The notes under the pieces are model-generated. The model worked only from the letters and a program-made list of their open reading frames with translations. It did no database searches and was not told the DNA's origin. 64,000 nt of DNA, from assembly GCA_022661535.1 (NCBI GenBank), contig JAKULF010000008.1, forward strand, positions 1,984,001 through 2,048,000, in the 5' to 3' direction. A program made the position numbers and the translations under genes. This document shows positions 49,688-60,603 of the stretch, one piece after another (the stretch's first letter is position 1; every line of letters begins with the position of its first letter). This DNA is from Eutypa lata (taxonomy: Eukaryota; Ascomycota; Sordariomycetes; Xylariales; Diatrypaceae).

Positions 49688-52285
49688 TCACCGGCGAGGG
49701 TCATCCTTGAACCTCGCCTTCTGGCCTGGCGCAACCGGAGCCGGTGGGGCGGGCGGAGGCGGGGGCTGCTGACCGTCGTTCTCATCATTTGGCGTAGACG
49801 CGCCCTCGCCGGGGATGGGAGGCTTCTGGGGAACGGGAATGGTCATGGGACCAGGGAGCACCTTCATGCGGTCGGTCAGGGGCTCGCCGCGGATGACCTT
49901 CTCGACCTCTTCCTTGCTCAGCGTCTCATACTCGACCAGCGCCTTGGCCAGTAGGTCGAGCTCTTTGCGGTGCGCTAGTAGGAGCTTCCGGGCACGTTCG
50001 TATGCCTCGTTGAGGGTCCGCTGGACCTCCGACTCGACCGCCGCTCGCGTCTCGCTACTCAGTACGTTCCACCGGCTCCCGTACTCCATGTTGCCTAGCT
50101 TCGCCGACATGCCCAGGCTCGCCACCATTTGGAAGGCAATCGAAGTTGCCCCTTGCAGGTCCTAGTCACGAGGTTAATGAGTTTCTCCATCGAGGTAGAA
50201 GATAGGATTGGGGGGACGAACAGATGAAGCACCGCTTGTGACTTTCTTGGTACCATAGATGATCTCCTCTGCAAGCTTGCCGCCTAAGAAGACATCTATT
50301 CGAGCCAGGTAATTTTCGATAGTGCTTGAGTATTTATCCATCTCTGGAAGACTGGCGGTATGTCCTAGAGAATAACCACGGGGAAGAATGGTGACCTTGT
50401 ACAGGCTGCTGCTTGATTCTTTAGTAAGTAGGTTAACTAAGGCATGGCCAGCTTCATGATAAGCCGTCATCTCCTTTTCCTCGGGGCTGATGACCATAGT
50501 CCGCTTCTCGGCGCCCATGATAACCCGATCTTTGGCCCAATCGAAGTCTTCCTTCCTCACCGACGTAGCCTTAGTCTTGCTGGCGTGAACAGCGGCTTGG
50601 TTGACGATGTTCTCGAGTTCAGCACCAGATAAACCGGAGGTTAACTGCGCGATAGCCTGTAGGTTGACATCCTTGGCAGCCTTGATCTTCTTGGCATGAT
50701 GTTGCAAGATGGCGAGACGACCACGCACGTCGGGTAATTCGACAGTTACATGCCGATCGAAACGACCAGGTCGAGTAAGAGCCTTGTCGAGTAATTCCGG
50801 GAAGTTGGTAGCACCAATGATAATGACATTGCTGCTCTGGTCAAAACCATCTAGTTCGGTAAGAAGTTGGTTGAGAGTTTGCTTGACATAAGCAGCATCA
50901 CGTGCATTACGGCGACCGCCAATGGCATCGAGCTCGTCGATGAAGACGATGGCGGGAGACTTAGCCTTCGCAGCGGTAAACAATTCCCGGACTCTCTTGG
51001 CACCGACACCTACGTAAACCTCGTCGAATTCACTGCCAGACATGTAGAAAAAGGGAACGCCAGCTTCACCGGCAACTGCCCTAGCTAAAAGAGTCTTTCC
51101 TGTTCCTGGCGGGCCGACGAGAAGAATGCCCTTGGGCAATTTTCCTCCAAGCTGTGAGAACTTCTCGGGGTTACGTAGAAATTCAACCATCTCTTGAAGC
51201 TCCTCCTTGGCTTCGTCGGCGCCGTGGACATCTGAGAAGCGGGCTTTCTGTTGTTCAGCCTTAACCTCGCTCTCGACCTTGCCTCCCGGTCGTTTCAAGA
51301 CGCTCATGCCTTCAATAAGCATGGTGATAATGATCAGACTGAGGTATGTGAAGAGACCGAACCAGAGAAGAAACTTGATCCAGCGAAAGACGGTGCCACC
51401 CAGGGTCTCGTCGACGATGACGTGGAGAGGACCGTCTTTGGCACCGGTACCAGTATTATCCTTAGAGACAGCTAAATTGCCTCCGCGCGAGTGAGCAGCA
51501 AGAGCTTGAGTGACAGCTTGAATCTGGGTAGGTGTTAGATTATTAGGGAGGTTCTTAACGGCATTACTGATATCATCTCCTTGACCCCCGCTGCCCGTGA
51601 GAATACCTAGAGCTTTTTGGTAGGCATCAGCACAGGCAGCGTTAGTGGCAAAGCGCCCAGACTGGTATCTTTCAATGACGATAGCAGGCATATTCGCTTT
51701 GAGGAGAGCCTGGTAGAATGCGTTCTGAGACGTAGCGCTTGACGGGTTTCTGTTTGCAGACTCTTCCATATGAGCGAGGAGGTTCCTAGACAGTCCACCG
51801 GTCTGATATGATCTTTGCTGCGACGCGAATGCTTTTGCGAACGGGTTCGGAGTAAAACGGAGTGGGAATGCGGACGAAGTAGACATGGTACGGAGAGCGG
51901 AACGTTGTGAATACAGTCTTCTGACTATCGGGTTGGATGCAATCAAAGCAGCGCGCTGCATTGTTGAAATCGAGGATCGGATGTCGAACGGAGAGACGAT
52001 GTTGTTGGCGGAACAGGTAGAGACGAAACTTGCGTCATAGCAAGAATCCCGTAGGAAATCGGGTAACTCGAAACGCTGCCGATTTAGAGTGGAAGAAGGG
52101 TCGGTACGAGGCTGAATAGGAGCATTTTGACGTGACTGCTCGAGCTTTGGAGTGCTTGACGCCTTGAACACTTCTGTATGTACGCGCGGGGCCTTGAACG
52201 GGATAATGAGGGTATTCGCAATAGACGGCCATAGCTCAGTCGTCACAGCCGCGATGCTCGAAAGAGCTGGTGTCTGGAACGCCAT
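49688..52285 (-). CDS. YME1: Mitochondrial inner-membrane i-AAA protease (YME1/IAP-1 family)
   Basis: ATP-dependent zinc metalloprotease facing the intermembrane space; degrades misfolded and short-lived inner-membrane proteins. Two exons on the minus strand, 52285-50222 and 50161-49688, give 845 residues. Seen: one membrane segment at about 302-326; Walker A GPPGTGKT at 391-398; Walker [11 protein letters not shown] at 446-455; the second region of homology around TRPGRFDR (504-511); and the zinc-site HEAGH at 610-614. Asp689 in SSDLQGAT, the third zinc ligand of the FtsH family, is the first residue of exon 2. A helical and proline-rich tail follows. The intron donor is GTTCGT, weaker than its neighbours. 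Known homologues are about 740 residues; starting at Met109 (51961), which begins a typical Arg/Ser-rich mitochondrial presequence, would give 737. Residues 1-108 may therefore be a 5' leader read open, or an extra N-terminus. Confidence 0.94.
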
Positions 52286-53059
52286 ACTAATGGCAACGAT
52301 AGGCTGAGCACCTTTTCAGAGCGCCCGTCCTAGTATAATGATGATGCAGTGCGATACTGATGGATAACTTGTGTGGTGTGGGAAGTTAAGAGAAAGAAGG
52401 GCCTGGCTGATGCCGATGACGGCATTAACTGAAGAAAAGGACCAATCTTGATTTAGAATGTATAAATTGAGTAATTAAACTAAGCGAAAAATACTGCCAT
52501 CTTCCCAAATATACCCAAGTATACAAAGGGGGTGTTTGGTGTAGAGAAGAGATCAATGTGTATGTATTAGAAATCCGGATAAAAAAATCCTAACGTTCAG
52601 GTAAGTATGCGGCGGCGGCGGCGAGATGGAAACGACCAATCCTGTCGACGTCAATTGGGCAGTTCAGCCTCAGGTTCTGGTTCAAGGTTCAAGCCCACTT
52701 GGTGGGCACCTGCCCAGTTGCCGCTGATCGGCAAGAAATAACTCCGACTCCGACTGGCTCCGGCCCCCGGGTGTGTGGTTGCGCTATCTGATTTGGACTA
52801 GTCAAGTACTTAGATGGGTCAAGGATGGGCTTCATCCCTCCCCCCTAAATCTCCAGTTAGGTTCTGGTTGTGTAATGAGTATGGACCTATAAAATTTTAT
52901 TTTATTTTCTACTTATGTATAAACCAATTCATTCATTCATTTCCCCTCATTTGGCCATTCACTTGGTCCAGCTCGTATTCACCACATAAATCTTGTGAAT
53001 CAAAGTGTGCTCTAGCTGTGCCGCCATAGTACACGTCTCTATGCTCCCCCGTCTGCGAC
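52286..53059. other. Upstream region of the i-AAA protease gene
   Basis: Presumed promoter. AT-rich with a CGG run at 52609-52622. No gene or clear element beyond that. The permease pseudogene starts to be recognisable near 53060. Confidence 0.5.
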
Positions 53060-54610
53060 AACCACTGAGGAAGAAGGCTTGTGGCAAGGGAAACAGAGAT
53101 GTATAAGTTGTGATATGATACGTAAGGACGGACTCACTAGGCCAGAAGCCGCAGTAACCTTCAATACTGTGACATCGTCATACCACCAGGGTGCGCTTGA
53201 AATCGCGAATACGAGCATGCACCCGAGAAAGCCTATGCGGGCATTCCACGGCTGTAGCCAGAAGAAAACATTCCACACTCGGACCTTGTACTCGGGCGAC
53301 TCGCGTAGAAACCTGCTGTAGTTTTGGGCTCTGAGGCTATCAGCGCAGAGCCTCGTCCTAGGGGGGTCATGTCAGCCAACAGTGTGTCTCTTTCAATCCG
53401 TAGTGACCTAGTTGGATGGTTCACACGTGAACTCACCACTTCTCGTATCTATGAAACGCAACACATATAGCGGCCCAGACGACTAGACAGGAAACGCTCG
53501 ATGTGATGGAAATGGCGGTGTTGAACTAACGCCCTTGTCTTAGCAAGGCATATATTCCTACCGACTAATTAACACTCGTACATAGGTGAGTGACTTACCT
53601 TACGAATCATTTCCTGCCCTTCCTCATGTTAAACGATAGTAACGACCATAACAGTGCCGTGGCAGGGACACCGGTGGCATCCCACATAACGCTGGCTTTC
53701 TTCAGTTGCCTGCTGACGAAATTCCGCTCGCGGATTCGATAGGGCAAGCCATACAAGGTGCGGCTGGCGATATATAGGGATGTGTTGGCGGCGGATAGAT
53801 TGCTGAAGATCAGGAACCCGTTGAGGGCGTCGGGGCCTACGCCGTATTTTTATGCGGCAACAATGACGACGCTATCGCTCTTGGGGTCTTCGGCAGTGTG
53901 GCGGCTGGCGGACAGGCGATTGACGATGCTGTTATATGGTAATGGCAAATGCTTATCGTCATAATCAACTGTCAGGGTGATGGCAAGCGTGCACATGAAG
54001 TACATGGCCAGCGTGGCCCAGTAGATTGTCCGCGGCGGCTAGCCAATGCCGTTTGGAGACCGGGCTTCGTAAGCAGTCATGATGCTCACTTCAATGCCAA
54101 TGTATCCATATACCACTATCGACAGTGCAACGCTAAGATTCAAATGCATCAGCAAGATGGGAAGCCAATTAGCTTAAAGTAAGTGTTGAAAGACGCTAAC
54201 TATAAGGCTGTTGTTATATCGCTTGTGATAAGGGGGCTTCTGAACTTGAACTTGTCGTTGATCGTTGTTGTAGTCAAGTAAATTTGGCATCAGTCACCGA
54301 TAACCTCCTTCGAATGGTGTGAGTCCCACCTCTACCCGATAGGCACTACAAAGAGTATGACAACGACAGCGATGAGCAGCCCTGTATTGAGAGCACCCCC
54401 AATGGTTTCGATGATTCCCAAATACTAAGTGGAAAGTAAGTCTTCTGAGTCATAGGCTGAACCATGTGCTTTTTTCAGTTCATATAGCTACAATGATTTC
54501 CTCTAACAGAGACAGCCATACGCTTCTCATGATTGAGCCGTTTGATGTTACCGTCTTGGGGGTTGGTCATGTACTTCCAGCACTCGCCTGTAAAATGTAG
54601 GATAAGAAGC
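53060..54610 (-). pseudogene. Amino-acid permease pseudogene (APC superfamily)
   Basis: Minus-strand translation follows a fungal amino-acid permease from near the first membrane helix to the last third, but is broken. In order: LGIIETIGGALNTGLLIAV (about 54430-54370), YGYIGIEVSIMTAYEARSP (about 54120-54060), TIYWATLAMYFMCTLAITL, DDKHLPLPYNSIVN, LNGFLIFSNLSAANTSLYIASRTLYGL (about 53830-53750), ATGVPATALLW, SVSCLVVWAAICVAFHRYEKW (about 53505-53445), a probable intron, then SRFLRESPEYKVRVWNVFFW and LGCMLVFAISSAPWW (about 53310-53180). Stops interrupt this where the family has sense codons: TAG after SPNGIG, TAA before KYGVG, and TAG after the first helix. Parts between helices 1 and 6 are missing. 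The first two stops could come from CAG or CAA by C-to-T change. A functional gene would have been an integral plasma-membrane importer. Confidence 0.82.
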
Positions 54611-55133
54611 TTGTCCATAGTACATTTACTTATATTGTTGGGCACTTGGCATTCTAAGTGAAGTGGACGATGAAACAGCTGGTTTTAAGATAAAGAGGAA
54701 ATAATAAGCCTTCTATTCTAGCCTCATCTTATTCAAAGACGTAAAAAGGCGGCATTTGATTTCCGCCGAAATTCCCGACAAATACCATGCGTAACCCCTC
54801 GAGAGAGAGACGTATTATATCAGTTTAGAGAATCTCATTTTGAGCGGCTGCCTGCCTCGTAAAATGATTATTGCTCCCGTTACCATCCCGCTGGATAGCA
54901 TGACATACCCCTTGTAAATTCACAAAAAGAGATAGAGACATAAAAACGAAAGTCACAATTTCCACGACATATTTCGCTTCTGTATGATTGCCCACTACTA
55001 GTTACTACCGTAGTATATTGAAGCTAGCCCCATACCTCCTAAAGAAAAAGGGGGTAGACATCCCTGTATGCAACCGAAATTACCCTACAGCAGCAATACG
55101 TCCTTCTAGAGAAAAACTAAGTTAGACCAAGCA
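54611..55133. other. Intergenic stretch downstream of the phosphate regulator
   Basis: About 520 bases holding the 3' flank of the NUC-2/PHO81 gene and the degraded 5' region of the permease pseudogene. No further gene was recognised. Confidence 0.5.
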
Positions 55134-58100
55134 TCACGCACTCGCCGTCTCCATCTTCGACTCCCCGTTGACTTCACCCTCGTCTTTGGTCTCCTTATCC
55201 TGGTCCTTAGTGAGACCTCTCCGGATCGCGAGGACGTTATCTACGATCACGGCGTCGATGCCCTCCTTAACTTGGCGCTATAAAGTTGTCAGTATTGTCA
55301 ACTAGAGTTGTGCGCGCTTAAAAAAGAAACGAATAAAAAAGTTATATAAAAAAGAAATACGGGGGCCAAGCTTACCTGGACTAAAGTAGGGTCATTATTC
55401 TGGCGACCGTAGCTAACGCACACGAGACCGCTCTGCTTGACGACGCGGACCAGGCGGGGGCTGTTGACGAAGACGGCGGCGTCGCTGACGATGCCGAGCA
55501 GGTTCCAGCGGGTGGCGAAGCGGATGGCCTCCTGCAGGCTGCTGGCGCGGATGTCGCTGACCTCGCTGGTGCCGGCGTCGGTCAGGAACATGATGGGGAT
55601 GCTGGGCTGCTTGAAGCTGAGGCAGAGGCAGATGTCCGGGTTGAAGCTGCTGAAGATGATCTGCCGGCTGCGCGCCAGGTCGTACACCTTGGCGAGGACC
55701 GTGTCGCAGAACGAGTTCAGCTCGATCGCGTACGAGTCCATCTCGTGCGCCTCGCTCTCCAGCAGCATCGGGTACTTCATCTCGATGTTGAACCCCACGT
55801 TCTCCGGGATCTGCTTGAAGAGGTCCTCGAGCGTCGCGAACGGCGCCTGCACCACGTTGCCGCGCGTGTTCGCCTTGTAGCCCGTCTGCTTGAACGTCCG
55901 CGTGTATTTCATGCGTTCGGCAAGATCACTCTTGGAGTCCGCTCCTAAGGTCATCGATAGAGACCTTGGACGCTGCCCCGGCTCGCCGTTTCGGACTGCT
56001 TTCAAATCATTCCTATTCATCTCGCCGGAGTCGCGGCGGGCTTTGCTTGTGTCCTGATTCACATGGAGGAATTGTTCCAGAGTCAAAGTATGAACTGGTG
56101 CATCAATGCCGGTCTCGCTGACCAAGAAATCATGATAAATGACAGGAACATGATCCTTAGTTAGCTGGACATCGAATTCGACGTAGTTGGCACCTAAGTT
56201 TGCAGCGGCGATGAATGAAGGTACCGTGTTCTCACCAAGCTGAAGTGACTTATTGGCATCGAAATTCTTGCCCAAGCCGCGGTGACCAAAAACCATGGTC
56301 GAGGTTAACTTCTTCCAGTATGTCTGTTGGGAGTTGATCTCCATATTTGGGTGCGAGAAGGGCTTGATGACTATGAAGTTGAAGTTGACAACACCAATAA
56401 CCTCGAAATTGGAGCCGATTATAGGAACGCAGACATCGCCTTGAAGGTTCATACGTTGTGACCCGATTGTCGGCCGGACAGAGGAGAGAAGGGCCACAGC
56501 TCGTCCAACCTTGTTCTTCTGGTTTCCGGAGTATGTCGGAACGATGTCAAAGAATAGCTTAACGTTAGATGCATCCTTCGCTGTGAAGAGGATGGGCTCC
56601 GTGGAGATGTTGTCTTGTACAGGCAAGTCGATGGTTGTTGGTTCTTCCCCCGCTGCACCCTGAGCTGAGACTACCACAGATAAAGCTGTATCAAGCTGAT
56701 TGGTGTGCGCTTCGGCAAGTGGGACACGATCCAACTTCACAGCATCAACGATCTTCCGTGGATCCATGGAACCGAGACTGACCATCACAAGACTTGCATC
56801 CTTTAGATACCGGTGACCAAAAGACTTGATAGGATCTGCCGCGGCTCGACTATTCACATCTGACTTTCGGTCTTCAAGAGACGAAGTTTCCGGCGGGGTC
56901 GACGGTGACGATGCTCTCGCTTCTTCAGGAGCAGGTTGCGACTCGAGAGGTGGTGTGAGTGGCTCAAGGAACTCTGCAATACCCAGATGACCCCTGAGAG
57001 CAGCGTGCTCCTTTGCAGTCCATCCAAAAGAGTCGGTTTTGCCCACATCTGCACTGGCTTCTATTAGAAGCTTCGCAATAGCTAGATGCCCATCGACCGC
57101 CGAAATGTGCAAGGCCGTGAAGGCGAATGTCTTCTCAGTCAACTCTAGATTGGCCTTTTGTTCTTCTGAACCTTCGAGTAGAACCTTAGCGCAACCTTCA
57201 TGACCGAACCTAGCAGCTAGGTGCAGTGCAGTCTCCCCATTATCATCCTGCCAATTGATGTCCACACCAGCCTCTACGAGCATCCTAACAATATTAATGT
57301 GTCCCGACCTCGTAGCCATAGCCAAAACTGCACTGGACTTTGTGATGGCTCTTCTCCCGTGAGTTTTGGCGTCATTGAGTCCTTGCCAATCCTCCCCCTT
57401 AAGGAGGCACTTAGTCGCTAACGGATGGCCACCAATGACAGCAAGATGCAACGGTGCATTTCCCTCTTTATCCTGCCATTCAGCAGCATCAATTCCATGT
57501 TCGACATTGAACTGGCCCCATTCTTGCATTTTAGCCATGATGATTTGGCATAGAACGACAAAGCCGAATTGTGCAGCGTAATGGAGAGGCATGCGGCCTA
57601 GAGAGTCACGGCTAGACAATGCATACCGTTGCTCGGGTTTGAGGCTGTCAAGAAGCCAAGACAATATCTGAACACTGTCATCATCCTTATTCAAGAGTGT
57701 TGATTCCAGATCATCCAGGCCCCTAGTTTTTGCTCCCGGTAGACCAGTTCCATTCACTGGTGCCACATAGTGGTTGCTAAAATGAGAACTGACAGGAAAA
57801 GGAACGGCGTTCGCCTCGATATCACTAATAGCCGCTGTTTTCGTACGACCGATATAGATGATTAGCCGATGAATGCAGTTTCTCTCATTCAAGTCGTCGA
57901 GCTCATCTAGCGACTTAACCTGCTGCAGTAGATATGCAATGCAAGCCTTAGACCGGGCAGAGATGGACCGCTGAAGAAGATTGAGTAGCAATTGCTGGGA
58001 AGCTGGCTCGAGAGTTACAAGCTTTTCATCTGTTAGGACAGTCTGCAAGGTTGCAACATCGTCGCTTCGAATTGTGCCGTCCAGTTTATCGAGTGTCGCT

Positions 58101-58842
58101 TGAGGGAGGTTTAGCATTGCTTTAGCAGTCACCCTCCCAAGAGAACGAACAGATCTTGAAGATATGTCCGACATAGCATCGTCGATGTTCTGAGAATCTC
58201 CGAGAACCGAGAGCCATTTGTTGATTTCATTGACCAGTCGGGCGATGGTAGTATCCTTCGCGAAAGGCTTCGGGTCTACCTTGGTGGTAATGTATCGATG
58301 TTGTGTGGTAGAGTGCGAGACTTTCTTGTCTAGCTTTTTGGTAATTTTGACGAAACCCCTACGGTTGATCTCACCGAACCATTGGAGGTTCCTAAGCTGA
58401 TTGCGCAACTCTAACAAGGCTCCCATAAGCTCCTCGACCTCGTGGTCATCCAGGTCGGCGGCTACAACATCCGGGCTTCTCCCGTATCTGTCCCGGAGAA
58501 GCTTGAGGCGGCGGTGAGCCTCGCCGAATTTCTTGTTGTAGAAAGAGTCGACATTCTCGAGGTTACGATCCAGGGCAAAGAAAAACTCTGTTGGGTAGAG
58601 TTAGGGGATGCGGGATGCATCTACGAGACCTTGAAAGGAGCTAGCCCACCTGCTAGATCTATGTCCTCTCCTCTCTTTACTGCCTCGACCTCGGCCTTGA
58701 TAAGCTTCTTCAAGCCTTTGTAGTCGATATAGGCTGCCGCCCATTCGGGCACTTGGTTCCGCGGCAAACTATAGTATAGTGAGTTTGGAACATAGCAAAA
58801 GTGAGATAGGTAGGAGACTCCTTACTTCCGGCCGAACTTCAT
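55134..58842 (-). CDS. PHO81: SPX-ankyrin-GDPD cyclin-dependent kinase inhibitor of the phosphate regulon (NUC-2/PHO81)
   Basis: Orthologue of Neurospora NUC-2 and yeast Pho81, which at low phosphate inhibits the Pho80-Pho85 (PREG-PGOV) cyclin-kinase so that the bHLH activator NUC-1/Pho4 can act. Four exons on the minus strand: 58842-58826, 58768-58650, 58587-55376 and 55277-55134, giving 1163 residues. The N-terminal SPX domain begins MKFGRNLPRNQVPEWAAAYI and has the lysine clusters GLKKLIK and KKLDKKV expected for inositol-pyrophosphate binding. Ankyrin repeats run from about 374 to 589 (for example GRMPLHYAAQFG, GNAPLHLAVIGGH, GETALHLAARFGH). A C-terminal glycerophosphodiester phosphodiesterase-like domain starts near 810 with FGHRGLGKN, GENT, EFDVQLTKD and IYHDF, so the usual catalytic positions look intact. 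A 17-nt first exon is typical of SPX genes. The acidic tail ends in METASA. The gene is close to, but not obviously linked with, its neighbours. Confidence 0.95.
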
Positions 58843-60603
58843 GATGTCCTCGACCAATTATACGTCCTACTAGGAGTGGATAATACTCTGCTTATGGTGA
58901 ATACACAGTGGATACGTCTTTGTGACTATCAACCCTGCATAAAAAGCTAGACAGGTAGTTACTCAGTACCTATGTCGATACGATGCGATGGAGGCCAGAG
59001 TAGAATATGTATTAACTAGGTTGTCTTTGTTTGATGCCTCTGTTACGCTTTAAGAACAACCAACATTAGTTACAAGAAAGACAACGGAAAAGAATATAAA
59101 CATGTTTGCTGATTTACTATAGCGGTCTGCATAGGGTCTCGTGAATCAGATTTTATAGTGTGTATGTATGTATGTATGATGATGTGTGTGTGCGCATGTC
59201 AAAGGGACCGAATCGGTCGGTTATTCGACCTAGTGTCTCCCTACTTACCTAAGACAAACCAGTAGGTTCGATGGGTGGTTCTCGAGGATAAAGCTCTCGC
59301 GCCATCGAATTTTCAAGAATACCAGAAGTGATACTGAATCTCAGCAGTTATGTATGCTACGATGAAATTCGTTATGGAAAAGGGATTAAATATAGATGCA
59401 GAGATGGTGAGCTAGCGAAGGAAGGGAGAGATGCTTTAAGCGGATGGAGTCTTGGCTTGCCAATGTGAGAACAGGAATGATGCAACCAAGGAACCAACGG
59501 ATTTCCAGGAACTTCACATGTGGATATAGAGCCCCATTATTTAGAGTCTTCTCGTACTCTTGAGGTTCTTTCACACCTTTCACAGTAGTGGACAGTTACC
59601 TAGTCGGTACATTCCACATATTCACTTGGTTTTTCTGACTTATCGATATTCAAGGACCGATAAGACTCCACTCCGCCCTCCCGTTTTTTTCTTACATACG
59701 ATGGAAAAAAAGCGGGAGTGTCCTCGGATGATGGTGGTTGAGGAGCCAGTAACTGGAGATGATGTCTGGTCGTGGTTAGAATATCGATATCTGACTGGCT
59801 GATTGGGCAAACCTAAATTCCTTAGAGTTGTCATCCCCTGATTGAAAGAGGCCGGTTGTGCCCGGATCAAGCCGCGTGCAGCCATTGGCAGACAGGCATC
59901 TGGCAATCTGGGGTTACCTAAGTGCTTATAAGGCCTGGCTTCCCCGCGGCAACGTACCACGATACAGCCGCCGAGCAGCCGGAAACTCCTGATTCGACGG
60001 TCACGATCGGTCAACTTTTGGTACGGATGCATAGAGATGCAGGGTCTAAACGGCTACATATCATTCGTGCGTATGACCATAGCAGTATGGTCAGCATGGT
60101 CTGCAGTGGGCACAGGAAATCGCGCAAACTTCATGGGTAGGGAGGAGCCACCTATCGTATACAATGTAGAGGTATGTTCGGTAAATATAAACTAACTAGG
60201 TAATGTACACACAGGTTTTAACTACACACGATGAACCAGGCCTTAGGTTCATCTCTTAGCATTACCTTTTCAAGATGCTTTCTAATCTTATGGGCGGAGA
60301 GGGGGACTTTGTAGGGGTCATTCTTGGCTAAGACTATCGTAGATATCAGTCGTATAACATCATACATCATCATCGGTGATATGCCACAACTATACGTGGA
60401 GTTTGCCACCTTGCCATAGGCATCACAAGTCAATGTAAGGGAATTATAATATGCGCCCCCCATATGTGCAATGAACTGTTCGTAGTTCTGACGTGTCTAT
60501 GCATATGTTTATACTCCGTAAAAGCCGTGAGAGAGTCGTAAGTTGGACTCAGGGCTACTACATATATACTATAAATAATTGGCTCCACCCACATATTTGG
60601 CCT
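58843..60603. other. 1.8-kb gene-free stretch
   Basis: Contains the PHO81 promoter at its left end and the 3' flank of the PPR gene at its right. A compound TATG/TG microsatellite lies at 59158-59192. No CACGTG phosphate-response site was seen close to the PHO81 start. Short frames on both strands are unrecognised. Confidence 0.5.
59158..59192. repeat. TATG / TG compound microsatellite
   Basis: Several TATG units followed by GATG and a TG run, about 320 bases upstream of the PHO81 start codon. Confidence 0.8.

Noticed and set aside
55134..58842. Degenerate, non-catalytic GDPD domain in NUC-2/PHO81 as an oddity
   Set aside because: HRG, ENT, E-D and downstream His are all present, so nothing unusual can be claimed.
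60050..60110. GTATGACCATAG as the start of a dispersed 5S rRNA gene
   Set aside because: Only the first dozen bases resemble 5S rRNA; the internal control region is absent.
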